A stretch of 64,000 nt of DNA. Source: a virus. Under the pieces are notes generated by a model, which did not search any database, had not been told where the DNA came from, and saw nothing but the letters and a program-made list of their open reading frames with translations. How positions within the stretch are numbered: the stretch's first letter is position 1; each line of letters starts with the position of its first letter. The stretch covers positions 61,806 to 125,805 of IMG/VR virus record IMGVR_UViG_3300034102_001514, one strand, 5' to 3'. Position numbers and translations under genes: made by a program. This document shows, one piece after another, positions 33,550-42,349 of this stretch.

Positions 33550-34236
33550 TTAAACAATTATAGAAACCCAATCTACCTTACCAATATACGAATTAATTTT
33601 ATAACATCCAAGTCCACCAACAATTTTATGTAAGGGAATGTATGGTTCTCGTTTAGAGTGGTCGGTGAAATACATACCACGAAGCCAAGAACTTTCATTG
33701 CCAATCAAATTAACTCCTGCATTTTTAATTTCGGTAGATAGTTCAGTTCGTTTAATAAGATTACTTTGAATTGTAGTTTTTAGTTCATCAAAATTGTATA
33801 GAGGTAATTGCATTATTTTATCTGAAAATACGAACCCACCTCTTTTAAAGTCAATCCATTTAGATTTATTTGTAGATGATATAACAATATCAGCGTATTT
33901 ACCCAATCCAACAAGTCCGTGACATTGACTTAAATCTTCTATGATTTTTAGATTTGTTTTTTCTTTAATTGTTTTTACATCAGCACGAATTCCAAACATA
34001 TGTGGTATAATAATAGTATCATAATCATCTGCTACACGAAATACGTCATCTACATCAATTTGTAAATCTAAACCACAATCTGAAAGATGATACTCACATC
34101 CTACTTCATTTACAGCATTTAAAATATCCAAACAAGTGTAAGATGGAATTATGACTTTTTTAGCACTCAACTCGTGTAATGCTATAATTAGAGCTTCAGT
34201 ACCCGACTTAACTTGGTATGTATATTTTTTATACAT
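33550..34236 (-). CDS. DegT/DnrJ-type aminotransferase, short form
   Basis: 228 residues instead of about 370. VKSGTEALIIALHEL (PLP phosphate site), IIPSYTCLDILNAV, IIEDLSQCHG (Asp contact) and SSTNKSKWIDFKRGGFVFSD, where a Lys binds PLP. The C-terminal domain is reduced. Like the 7.3-8.0 kb protein but not closely similar. Likely makes an amino sugar. One-base overlap with the deacetylase gene. Confidence 0.75.
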   Translation of the reverse strand: MYKKYTYQVKSGTEALIIALHELSAKKVIIPSYTCLDILNAVNEVGCEYHLSDCGLDLQIDVDDVFRVADDYDTIIIPHMFGIRADVKTIKEKTNLKIIEDLSQCHGLVGLGKYADIVISSTNKSKWIDFKRGGFVFSDKIMQLPLYNFDELKTTIQSNLIKRTELSTEIKNAGVNLIGNESSWLRGMYFTDHSKREPYIPLHKIVGGLGCYKINSYIGKVDWVSIIV

Positions 34237-34886
34237 TAACGAACAATCTTTAACACATTAAATGCTTCTGCATAACTGACTCCAGATTGGCTACCTCTAA
34301 ACTTTGCTAATGTTTCAAGATTTGATATCATATCAAACCCATGAGATTTAAATTTTTCTATTTGACTTTTATGTTTTAAACATCCTTTAAGCTTGTAGTC
34401 AAACGTATTGGTAATATCAACGTAGTAATTAGCAACTGGATATGTTGTAGTGATTCGTGGAAGAGGTACTTGTTCATAACAAAATACATTTTTAACCAAA
34501 CGAGCGGCTGCCATTGTAGCTGAAAGAGTATTAATATGGTCTTGGTGAGTATCACCACCCCAATGAGTGTAAACAATATCTATCTTACGCTCTTTGATAA
34601 TCTTTTCAAGGAATGCTACCGATTCACTATTAAAAGGAACTTTGGTATCTTGAAATGGTCCAAGAATTAATTCTGCTCCAATTATATCGGCTGCTGATTT
34701 TGCTTCAATGATACTTTGAGAACTATCTCGTGTTATTTCTTGTGTATGAGCATCTTTAACATCACTTTGAGTCATCACAACCATAGTTACATTATCACCA
34801 TCGTTGATGTGTTTTTTTAGTGTTCCAAAACACCCAAATTCAATATCATCAGGATGAGCCCCAATAGCTAAAACATTATAAGACAT
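34236..34886 (-). CDS. PIG-L/LmbE-family deacetylase
   Basis: 216 residues from ATG 34886. Zinc motif AIGAHPDDIEFGCFG near the N-terminus, and THWGGDTHQDHINT later, both standard for GlcNAc-type N-deacetylases. It would remove an acetyl group from an amino sugar, opening it to N-formylation or other acylation. Overlaps the upstream gene by 11 nt. Confidence 0.9.
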   Translation of the reverse strand: MSYNVLAIGAHPDDIEFGCFGTLKKHINDGDNVTMVVMTQSDVKDAHTQEITRDSSQSIIEAKSAADIIGAELILGPFQDTKVPFNSESVAFLEKIIKERKIDIVYTHWGGDTHQDHINTLSATMAAARLVKNVFCYEQVPLPRITTTYPVANYYVDITNTFDYKLKGCLKHKSQIEKFKSHGFDMISNLETLAKFRGSQSGVSYAEAFNVLKIVR

Positions 34887-35844
34887 CGTTCCAACCTTTA
34901 AATTTATAATTAGGATTAAACAAATTTGCAAGATTTTGACTACTTGCTTCATAAGCTTTTTTATACCAAGAATGTTGCTCTCTTAACAGCCCTGTATTTG
35001 TGGGGTCAATACCACTCTCACCTAAAACACTTCTACGCTTTGAATGATGTTTTCTATTATGAACTAATAGAATGTTTCTAATAACATATTGTGGGATGTT
35101 ACCTAATAATCTTTGAGTCATCATCATAAATGCAGTATCCTCGTGAACAAAAAACATCCCCTTTGGAATGTTTGCGCCAGACTTAATTACCTCGGAAGAA
35201 ATTACCAACCCGCACCCATTAAATTTATGTTGTGGTAAAACAATAACTTCAGCAGATTCAGTTTCTTGGTTTATAGAATCCATTTCAGATTCAGACATTG
35301 TATATCGTAACGACCACCAATTTTCAGTATCACCTTCTATGAATGGTTTGTCGGTAAACTTTGGGTGTTCTAATAATTTCCAAGAATTATCCCACATTTT
35401 ACATCCTCCAAAAAATGAAAGGTATTTTGGAGTTTGGTCTTTAACTTGTTGATGTAATTGGTCAAGTATAACAAACATTTGCTTTGGTGCCAACATATCA
35501 GATTCACCCCAAATCAGAACATCAGCTTCTTCACAATATTTTTCATTAAAATCTCTACGATAATCTGCGATGCTGTAAATGTATTGGTTGATATGTTTTA
35601 TATTAACATTAAAACCGTCGTTATTAAGATAATTAATTTTTTTAATTATATCGTTATAAACTAATAAAAAATCATTTTTATCACCATCAAATTGTTCTAA
35701 TTGTTGACCGGTTATGATAGTAAAATCTATCACAACATTTTGTTTAGAATAATTGTTTATAGCCGCTCTGATAGATGAAACATATTCAAATATCATTTCA
35801 TACTCATACCATTGTACCAAACACCCTATTGCAAATTTTGTCAT
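34876..35844 (-). CDS. Glycosyltransferase-like protein (GT-A-like)
   Basis: 322 residues. Starts IGCLVQWYEYEMIFEYVSSI. VLIWGESDMLAPKQMF resembles a DxD-type metal site, and FFVHEDTAFMMMTQRL a catalytic acidic motif. No confident family. 4-nt overlap with the methyltransferase gene. Confidence 0.6.
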   Translation of the reverse strand: MTKFAIGCLVQWYEYEMIFEYVSSIRAAINNYSKQNVVIDFTIITGQQLEQFDGDKNDFLLVYNDIIKKINYLNNDGFNVNIKHINQYIYSIADYRRDFNEKYCEEADVLIWGESDMLAPKQMFVILDQLHQQVKDQTPKYLSFFGGCKMWDNSWKLLEHPKFTDKPFIEGDTENWWSLRYTMSESEMDSINQETESAEVIVLPQHKFNGCGLVISSEVIKSGANIPKGMFFVHEDTAFMMMTQRLLGNIPQYVIRNILLVHNRKHHSKRRSVLGESGIDPTNTGLLREQHSWYKKAYEASSQNLANLFNPNYKFKGWNDVL

Positions 35845-36353
35845 AGTATGTATCCTGTGTTTTCATCAAGAGCAATCCATGGCCTACCAATGTGTTCTGA
35901 AACTTTAATCATCAAAGCACGTTCTGTGTGTCTATTTATATCATCAAAAATCATTGGTACTGATGTATTAAACATATCAATGTGTTTTAAAAAACCACCA
36001 CGACCAAACATACCATTTGGACCATCAATAAGAATCAAATCATAGTGTTCTGGTAAATTATCCTCTAAAAACATAGGATTATACCAGCCAATTTGTTTTG
36101 GTCCATTTTCACTTGGTAAATCTGGCGATGTCCAAGTATCATCGTAATTTTTAATTGGTGCAAAAATATACTCTGAATCATATTTGTTTACCCATTCAAG
36201 GTAATTTTCAATTGAATACATTTTATAGTGTTTACTTAAATAGTCAGTGCCTATACCACTTCCTAATTCTAAAATAGTTTTACCTTCCGGTAAAATTTCT
36301 TTGATAAAATTGTAACAGGACTCTTGAATAGCCCATCCTCCTAATTTACTCAT
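35841..36353 (-). CDS. Class I methyltransferase-like protein
   Basis: 170 residues. ILELGSGIGTDYLSKHY is the SAM-binding loop; YDLILIDGPNGMFGRGGFL is the later acidic motif. Short, without a visible substrate domain. Could methylate a sugar or an unrelated acceptor. 8-nt overlap with the next methyltransferase. Confidence 0.72.
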   Translation of the reverse strand: MSKLGGWAIQESCYNFIKEILPEGKTILELGSGIGTDYLSKHYKMYSIENYLEWVNKYDSEYIFAPIKNYDDTWTSPDLPSENGPKQIGWYNPMFLEDNLPEHYDLILIDGPNGMFGRGGFLKHIDMFNTSVPMIFDDINRHTERALMIKVSEHIGRPWIALDENTGYIL

Positions 36354-36954
36354 GCCAAATAACTTTTGTAATTACACCTTCAAAATCCTCTAATATTCTA
36401 AATTGCTCATTATTAGCTTTTCGCCCAAAATTGTGACCAGCACTATGACCAATTCCTTTAACAAGTTCTATGTGGTTTTTGCTTAATGCCAAATCAACAG
36501 CACGTTTTACGGTTTCACTATGAACATTACAACCATAATCATCAAACACAATATAACATTCTGAAGAACAATTCATACTAACGGCACGATTAAGGTCTGA
36601 TATTACTTGGTCGTATTGATGACCAGCATCTATTAAGAAAACCGAAATTTCTTCCTGTATGTCTAACACTTGATTTGAATATAAATCAAAATTATGATAA
36701 ACTATATTAGTTCGGTCATTATTTAGTTCTTTGGCTGATTCATTTTCGTTATTATTTATAGTATGAACTCTATCAAATAAAAATGATAATATGCGGGTAG
36801 TTTGCCCTTTATGAGTTCCAAACTCAACACATACTTTATCTTCAAATCCTTTAAAAAAGTCCCATAAATCAGTTTTGAATTTGAATGATGTAGTTGAGAG
36901 GTTTTGATGTTTATCTTCACCAACCTCTATTAATAGTTCTTCAATTGTTTTCAT
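36346..36954 (-). CDS. Class I methyltransferase (Methyltransf_24-like)
   Basis: 202 residues from ATG 36954. KVCVEFGTHKGQTTRILSF gives the SAM motif and VFLIDAGHQYDQVISDL the family's Asp/His site; VFDDYGCNVH is a third motif. Similar O-methyltransferases act on sugars (TylF/CalO-type). A longer in-frame start would read through the GT8-like gene. Confidence 0.78.
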   Translation of the reverse strand: MKTIEELLIEVGEDKHQNLSTTSFKFKTDLWDFFKGFEDKVCVEFGTHKGQTTRILSFLFDRVHTINNNENESAKELNNDRTNIVYHNFDLYSNQVLDIQEEISVFLIDAGHQYDQVISDLNRAVSMNCSSECYIVFDDYGCNVHSETVKRAVDLALSKNHIELVKGIGHSAGHNFGRKANNEQFRILEDFEGVITKVIWHE

Positions 36955-37705
36955 ATAAATGTTTATAAGTTTTTTCCATCCAATGTTGAGATGATGGTGG
37001 AGTTCCAGCATTGTAATGACTAACATACCCATAACGAGTATGTAACATATCATCACCCAAAACTTCAAACCTCATCATATCTTGCATATTCCACTCATAA
37101 TCCAATACTTTGTAGTCGTGTGGAATGTCACGATTTACAAAAAAGTTAAACACCGGTTGGTCATTACCAACACAATATGTGTTTTGCATCCAAATTAATT
37201 TATCACGATTTGTCTTATAAAATTCTTGGAGTGTTTTAAAGAACTCTTTGTGTTTTTTGTTGAATACCATAACGCCTGAATTGAAATAGTTGTAGTATGG
37301 AAATGTGAATCCATCAAACACAAATTTTGAGTAGTTTTCAATACTCCTACACACCCAATCCATATCACCAAAGTTACGAACTGCCGTAAATTTGTGGTCG
37401 GTCAACTCAAAAATGTTTGGAGCATCAGGAGTAACTATCGTATCATAATCTACATAAAGAACTTGGTCATAATCAATCTCATTTGCTTCAAGAATATCAA
37501 GAATATACATCTTAAACCAATTCGGTTTCATCCACTCAATATCCATGAGGGGTTGGTCCAACACGAAGATTTCACAATCCCAACGAGCTGCATAATCTTT
37601 CCAAGATTTAACCGACCATTCAAAAGCACCGGTGAGTGTATTTCCACCACCTTGGAACTTTTTGTTGTGTTCTATGTTTATAAGAAAAATTACATTCTTA
37701 CTCAT
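36941..37705 (-). CDS. GT8-like glycosyltransferase (GT-A)
   Basis: 254 residues. LYVDYDTIVTPDAP has the DxD metal motif, NSGVMVFNKKHKEF the GT8 NSG motif, and VGNDQPVFNFF a catalytic Asp-Gln. Retaining nucleotide-sugar transferase by pattern. Paralogue of the next gene at 37.7-38.5 kb. Confidence 0.82.
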   Translation of the reverse strand: MSKNVIFLINIEHNKKFQGGGNTLTGAFEWSVKSWKDYAARWDCEIFVLDQPLMDIEWMKPNWFKMYILDILEANEIDYDQVLYVDYDTIVTPDAPNIFELTDHKFTAVRNFGDMDWVCRSIENYSKFVFDGFTFPYYNYFNSGVMVFNKKHKEFFKTLQEFYKTNRDKLIWMQNTYCVGNDQPVFNFFVNRDIPHDYKVLDYEWNMQDMMRFEVLGDDMLHTRYGYVSHYNAGTPPSSQHWMEKTYKHLYENN

Positions 37706-38480
37706 TGTACATTCCCTTTACGATATCCCAAGTTTGTTTCATCAAGGGACTTCGTTGTTTTCTATCAAAGCCGGAAAACTTCCATAAATTACCATACTTG
37801 ATAAAATACGGAGTTTGGTCTTCTTTTAATTGCCAGTTATGTGATAACCAATTAAATCGGTTCATGTGATTTATATTAAAAGAATTGGGTAATTCAAATC
37901 TAAAATCAATATCTAATTTTTGTAACATATAATTGTAAACAGGTTGGTCAGTCCCACGACTAACACTTGACTCTAATATACAAATTTTTTCGTAATTGGC
38001 CAAATAAAAATCTTTAAGTTTGTTTAAAAAATTAATATGTGATTTTGTGAAAATTTGAAATCCACAATCAATGTATCTTTTCAAATCAAACTCTACATTT
38101 GGAAACAATTCTTTATATCCATCAATTCCACCAGCGACCCATCTAACATTTTCAAGTGATTTGAATACACTCAAACCATCAAATGTCATATCAAAAAAGT
38201 TTGGGGAATCCCATCTAATCATATAAGAAGCATCAACAACAGCTACCTTATCCCAATCCAAGTGTGAAAGTTTTGATTCTAAATCAAACCACCGTGTCCA
38301 AGTTACTTTGTGTTTAGTAGTGTCCCAATCAGTAGAATCATATTCATAAAACTCTACATTATTTTTCTTACACCAATACTTCCAAGTTCTTTTAGAATAT
38401 TCAAAGTAATCAAACCCATTATGTTTTTCATTTGTTAGCTCATTTGAACTCTTAACGCCAACCCAATATACTATATTCAT
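37698..38480 (-). CDS. GT8-like glycosyltransferase paralogue lacking DxD
   Basis: 260 residues, same layout as the 36941-37705 protein (CGFQIFTKSHINFL for NSG and SRGTDQPVYNYML for GNDQPV), but the metal site reads AVVDASYMIRWDSP, without a clear DxD. It may be metal-independent or inactive. 8-nt overlap with its paralogue, so probably a tandem duplication that diverged. Confidence 0.75.
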   Translation of the reverse strand: MNIVYWVGVKSSNELTNEKHNGFDYFEYSKRTWKYWCKKNNVEFYEYDSTDWDTTKHKVTWTRWFDLESKLSHLDWDKVAVVDASYMIRWDSPNFFDMTFDGLSVFKSLENVRWVAGGIDGYKELFPNVEFDLKRYIDCGFQIFTKSHINFLNKLKDFYLANYEKICILESSVSRGTDQPVYNYMLQKLDIDFRFELPNSFNINHMNRFNWLSHNWQLKEDQTPYFIKYGNLWKFSGFDRKQRSPLMKQTWDIVKGMYNE

Positions 38481-38543
38481 AAATCGCTAATAGATAAATT
38501 GAAAATTTTCTTTATGACACACGATTCGTTTCCAAAACACCCA

Positions 38544-39161
38544 TCACGATAGGGTTTCGTAATAATCGTTTTGTCGTTCTTGTCTTTGTATTCCCTTTGG
38601 ATGATAGAATGAAAATTCTTCCACCCAAGGTAGATTTGAAATCGTGTTGTATCCAACGAGTTTCTCGTGAACCTTGTTTTCCCAACGAATGACTCCATTG
38701 TTTTTATAGATTCTCCATTGTGGGTCTGGAAAGTTTACCCAACCCATTTCATTTACATTCCATCCCCACTTTTGAATGTGTTCTTGGGTCAAACCTTCAA
38801 CCGTGTTTACTCGTGGTACAAGAATCACATCCACATCGTTCTCTTCCAAGATTTGGTGGATATTGTCCATAAGAACTTCGTTAGGGATTTCATCTGCATC
38901 AATCTGAAAGATATAATCACCCAAACAAGCTTCGGTCAAAGCGTTTTTCATATGTCCAAAGTGACCATCAAAGTGATAACCAATTCTTCGGATACCATTA
39001 CCCAATATAGTTAGGTATCGCTCTACCTCGGATGTTCCGTTATTTGTATCGTAGAACACCACAATTTCATCTTGTGGTTTTTTTCGGTCAATAAGGAATG
39101 TGAGTAATCGTTGTATTTCAACAAACTCATTACAAACCGTCACTGCGTAACTAATTTTCAT
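38544..39161 (-). CDS. Glycosyltransferase family 2
   Basis: 205 residues from ATG 39161. YAVTVCNEFVEIQRLLTFL, DEIVVFYDTNNGT, and YIFQIDADEIP (DxD). Typical of the small GT2 enzymes in T4-like phages. The 63 nt downstream to the next gene hold nothing I can name. Confidence 0.83.
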   Translation of the reverse strand: MKISYAVTVCNEFVEIQRLLTFLIDRKKPQDEIVVFYDTNNGTSEVERYLTILGNGIRRIGYHFDGHFGHMKNALTEACLGDYIFQIDADEIPNEVLMDNIHQILEENDVDVILVPRVNTVEGLTQEHIQKWGWNVNEMGWVNFPDPQWRIYKNNGVIRWENKVHEKLVGYNTISNLPWVEEFSFYHPKGIQRQERQNDYYETLS

Positions 39162-39163
39162 AA

Positions 39164-39604
39164 TCAATCATCTTTTTCAACTTGTTCTTCTTGTCTTCTT
39201 TTATTTGCCGCAGCAACTTTATCGTTTACACCATAGTTGTAATTGAATACCATTATTTGACCCACATTTTTATAAATCAAAGTTCGGTATCCTTCTTGTA
39301 GTTTTTTCTTTTTGATTTCACCCATATAAAATACTTTGGATGCCTCATCAATTCGTAATTTAGTTAAATCTAATTTACGAACACGAGTAGATTCCGCCAT
39401 AATCTCTGGATAATCTGCTGCTAATTTTGAAAATATAATTGGACTAACCTTATCAAGGTCTATACAATGAAGATACTCTTTAAACCTTGGTTGTAAAACA
39501 AATACCAAATAATCACCCTGTTCACCATTAGTTTTGGTGTAATCAATTTTTGCAACCATACCCCTTTCTAAATTTGACTTTTGAAGTCGTGTGGGGTCGG
39601 TCAT
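39164..39604 (-). CDS. Conserved phage-type protein of unknown function
   Basis: 146 residues from ATG 39604, chosen because GGAGTAAA precedes it; an ATG 33 nt upstream would overlap the glycosyltransferase gene. Contains LQPRFKEYLHCIDLDKV and YRTLIYKNVGQIMVFNYNY. Basic C-terminal tail. It sits inside the glycan cassette but shows no sugar motif. Confidence 0.62.
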   Translation of the reverse strand: MTDPTRLQKSNLERGMVAKIDYTKTNGEQGDYLVFVLQPRFKEYLHCIDLDKVSPIIFSKLAADYPEIMAESTRVRKLDLTKLRIDEASKVFYMGEIKKKKLQEGYRTLIYKNVGQIMVFNYNYGVNDKVAAANKRRQEEQVEKDD

Positions 39605-39629
39605 TTTACTCCGATGTTGGTTTTTAAAA

Positions 39630-40904
39630 TCAGGCATCTAATTTCTTCAATTTAGGTAGTTGAAGTGTAACTTGTTGAGGTCCTTTTCCCGCGTCATGCT
39701 TTTGTAGAATATCACCAAGCAATTGAGTCATTTTCTCAATAGTGAAATTGTCCTTTACATACTTGCGGTTCTTACGAGACCTTTCTTCTGCTTTCTTATA
39801 ATTATCGTAAATCCATTTTAAATGGCCACCTGCGTCTGAATAATCTATATTAAACCAACTGGCTTCTTTCATAATCCAATCATTAGCTGATGATGGATGG
39901 ACTTGTTTAATATCGCCACCTACCAAGAAATTATAATCTTTGTGTAAAAAGTCCAAGTGACCGCTCCAATTTGATGCAAGGATTGGTTTACCACTTATAC
40001 AAGCTTCTAATAGTGGTCTACCAAAACCCTCACCTTTTGTAAAAGATACATGCGCTTTTACTTTTGGGTGATTATATAATGAGTTCATTTCTTCATCTGA
40101 AAGGTCACCATCAAGAATGTAGATATTGGGTAGATTTTTTGAATCAACTTGGTTTTTAATCATCTCAATTCTTTTTCTCAACTCGTGGACATTTGTAATG
40201 CCGGGGGCTACAATAGATGTTTTAAGGATAAGTGCTGGTTTCTTTACTTTGTTTTTAAAAGCTTCAAGAAATGTATAAATTAATCCACTAACATTTTTTC
40301 GGTCTTCGCCCGAGTTTCCTTGTAGCCAATGACCTACAAATAGAAATGTAAAATCTTCTTTGATGTCAGACATCACTTCATTTACTGAATTGTGAACTGG
40401 CTTTTTATTATCATAGATATTTTCGTGGAATCCCTCAAACAAAACCTCAACAGGTTTAGTAAGTTTCAACTCACCTACTTTTTGTTTAGTTTTATCATCC
40501 ATTTTATCATACACAACATTTAATGTAGTGGCAGAGTGTTTTGATGATACAAGATTTAAATCCATACGATTACACCCTTCAATAAAGGCTGGGCTGGCTT
40601 GGTTGGTTTCAATCACTGCGGATACACCAATGTTGTAGTGACCAACGGCTTGAAACTCATTTGGAATAGTAATCTGAATCCATACATCTGGTTTGATTTC
40701 CAACTTGGTTACAAACCGTGAGGTCAAATCAGAATCAACTTCGGTAAGAGCCGTTTGAGGTGTATTACCCCATCGTTGTGGTAGGATACGAATATCCCAC
40801 TCCTCACCCTTTACTTGAATTAGAGAACGAACAAAGTCTCTTGAACGAGAACCATACCCACTTCGTGTTGCGATAGGGCAACTAACTACACATAACTTTT
40901 TCAT
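39630..40904 (-). CDS. Glycosyltransferase family 4 (GT-B)
   Basis: 424 residues. CVVSCPIATRSGYGSRSRDF at the start, and the GT4 donor motif KGEGFGRPLLEACISGKPIL with the Glu-x7-Glu pair near 290. Ends KLPKLKKLDA, similar to the start of the next protein (LPKLRKVDPNKP), which hints at an old fusion or fission. 4-nt overlap with the next gene. Confidence 0.87.
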   Translation of the reverse strand: MKKLCVVSCPIATRSGYGSRSRDFVRSLIQVKGEEWDIRILPQRWGNTPQTALTEVDSDLTSRFVTKLEIKPDVWIQITIPNEFQAVGHYNIGVSAVIETNQASPAFIEGCNRMDLNLVSSKHSATTLNVVYDKMDDKTKQKVGELKLTKPVEVLFEGFHENIYDNKKPVHNSVNEVMSDIKEDFTFLFVGHWLQGNSGEDRKNVSGLIYTFLEAFKNKVKKPALILKTSIVAPGITNVHELRKRIEMIKNQVDSKNLPNIYILDGDLSDEEMNSLYNHPKVKAHVSFTKGEGFGRPLLEACISGKPILASNWSGHLDFLHKDYNFLVGGDIKQVHPSSANDWIMKEASWFNIDYSDAGGHLKWIYDNYKKAEERSRKNRKYVKDNFTIEKMTQLLGDILQKHDAGKGPQQVTLQLPKLKKLDA

Positions 40905-42316
40905 GCTTTATAAATATCAAATCGTTTACGAGGACTCCAATTTTGGAAACATCCCTCAATAGCTTCAACAAATCTACCACCCATAGATTCCATAGACATA
41001 CCTGCCTCTGACTGAATCCATTGACTACCAATCTCACCATATTCAACAAGAGCTTCTCTACCTTCTTTAAAGGACCACTCAATTTGATTTGCTACTTCGT
41101 AGTAATCAACTCGGTCATCAAAAATGTATGGAGTTGCAGGTGAACCTTGAAGTGATAGGTTAGATGGCCATACAGGAAAAGCCCACTCACCCCAAGATAG
41201 TGATTCTTTGTTTTTCCAATCTCTATGGTTGTGAATAGAACCAATTTTAATATAATCCTCTTCAGTTAGTTGTTTACCATCCAACTCAAATCCACATTGG
41301 TCTTGAAGACCGCCGGTGACATTCACAATAATTGGTGTTCCGGCTCGTAGAGCTTCACAAGACGCAAGACCGAATCCCTCATTTGATGCAATGTTTAGAA
41401 TCACATCGCCTGAATTGTAGAATAGGTTAAGTTCTTCGGTTGAAAATCTTGCATCAGTAAACTTGTATTCACCAAACTTACCATTGTATTTGATTACCTC
41501 TGGAATGTCCGTTCCATTATCATCAATTGGTTGGGTGTGCATGAACAATAGAACCTTTTTGTCTTGGTGTCGTTCTGCAAACTCGTTAAATGCAAGAATC
41601 ATATCACCTGGCACTTTTCTACGAATGTTTCTATTGTTCCAAAGAACCACAAAGTCATACTTATCAAGACCATACTTTTCTCTGAACTTTACCAAGTTTG
41701 AATCATCACTTGGTAGTGGTTTAAACAATTGTGATACTCCGTGTGGAATATATTTGTAAGCCCAATCTTCTTTTTCCATTCCATACTTTTCCAACACTCG
41801 TTTGTTGATACCATAGGTTTGTTTTGAAATAGACAATAACAAATCACACGATGCATAAAATGGAGCATTCCACATTGGGTCTGGCAATGAATCCCAAATG
41901 TTGTAATACATAATAGGAACAAACTGGCGAACTTCGTGTTCCATACCATATAACCATCCCCAAAAACGAGGGTCGGTAAAGTGTAGGATTGCATCCGGCT
42001 TTTCCATATTGATTAGGTTTCTCAATACATCCGGACTTCCGTAACCCGTGGATGCGTAAATCTTTAAGTATGCGTCTTCAATGCCAGTTTCTTTAGCAGC
42101 GTCAGATGATACATCAAACACCTTACCTTCATCAGGGTGTTTTAAAGCAGCACCTAACTGAACCCAATCGTATTTGTGTAGGGTTGATAGGACTATTTCT
42201 TTGCTTTGGGTTGCGATTCCACTATGTAATCGGAGGTCATCCGATAGAAGTAAAATCTTCTTTTTCTTTGGTTTATTAGGGTCTACTTTTCGTAGCTTCG
42301 GTAGTTGTAATTCCAT
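40901..42316 (-). CDS. Glycosyltransferase family 4 (GT-B)
   Basis: 471 residues. ILLLSDDLRLHSGIATQSKE, FVVLWNNRNIRRKVPGDMIL, and the donor motif NEGFGLASCEALRAGTPIIV. Longer than its neighbour; works on an NDP-sugar. The sequence just before the start contains TATTTATA (42339-42332). Confidence 0.88.
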   Translation of the reverse strand: MELQLPKLRKVDPNKPKKKKILLLSDDLRLHSGIATQSKEIVLSTLHKYDWVQLGAALKHPDEGKVFDVSSDAAKETGIEDAYLKIYASTGYGSPDVLRNLINMEKPDAILHFTDPRFWGWLYGMEHEVRQFVPIMYYNIWDSLPDPMWNAPFYASCDLLLSISKQTYGINKRVLEKYGMEKEDWAYKYIPHGVSQLFKPLPSDDSNLVKFREKYGLDKYDFVVLWNNRNIRRKVPGDMILAFNEFAERHQDKKVLLFMHTQPIDDNGTDIPEVIKYNGKFGEYKFTDARFSTEELNLFYNSGDVILNIASNEGFGLASCEALRAGTPIIVNVTGGLQDQCGFELDGKQLTEEDYIKIGSIHNHRDWKNKESLSWGEWAFPVWPSNLSLQGSPATPYIFDDRVDYYEVANQIEWSFKEGREALVEYGEIGSQWIQSEAGMSMESMGGRFVEAIEGCFQNWSPRKRFDIYKA

Positions 42317-42349
42317 ATCGTAACTCTTTGGTATAAATATTAAAGTTAA

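Noticed and set aside
38477-38698. Minus-strand frame of 73 residues ending in an ATGA with the GT8-like gene
   Set aside because: It mostly overlaps the GT2 gene in another frame and has no protein-like pattern; the GT2 protein ends normally.
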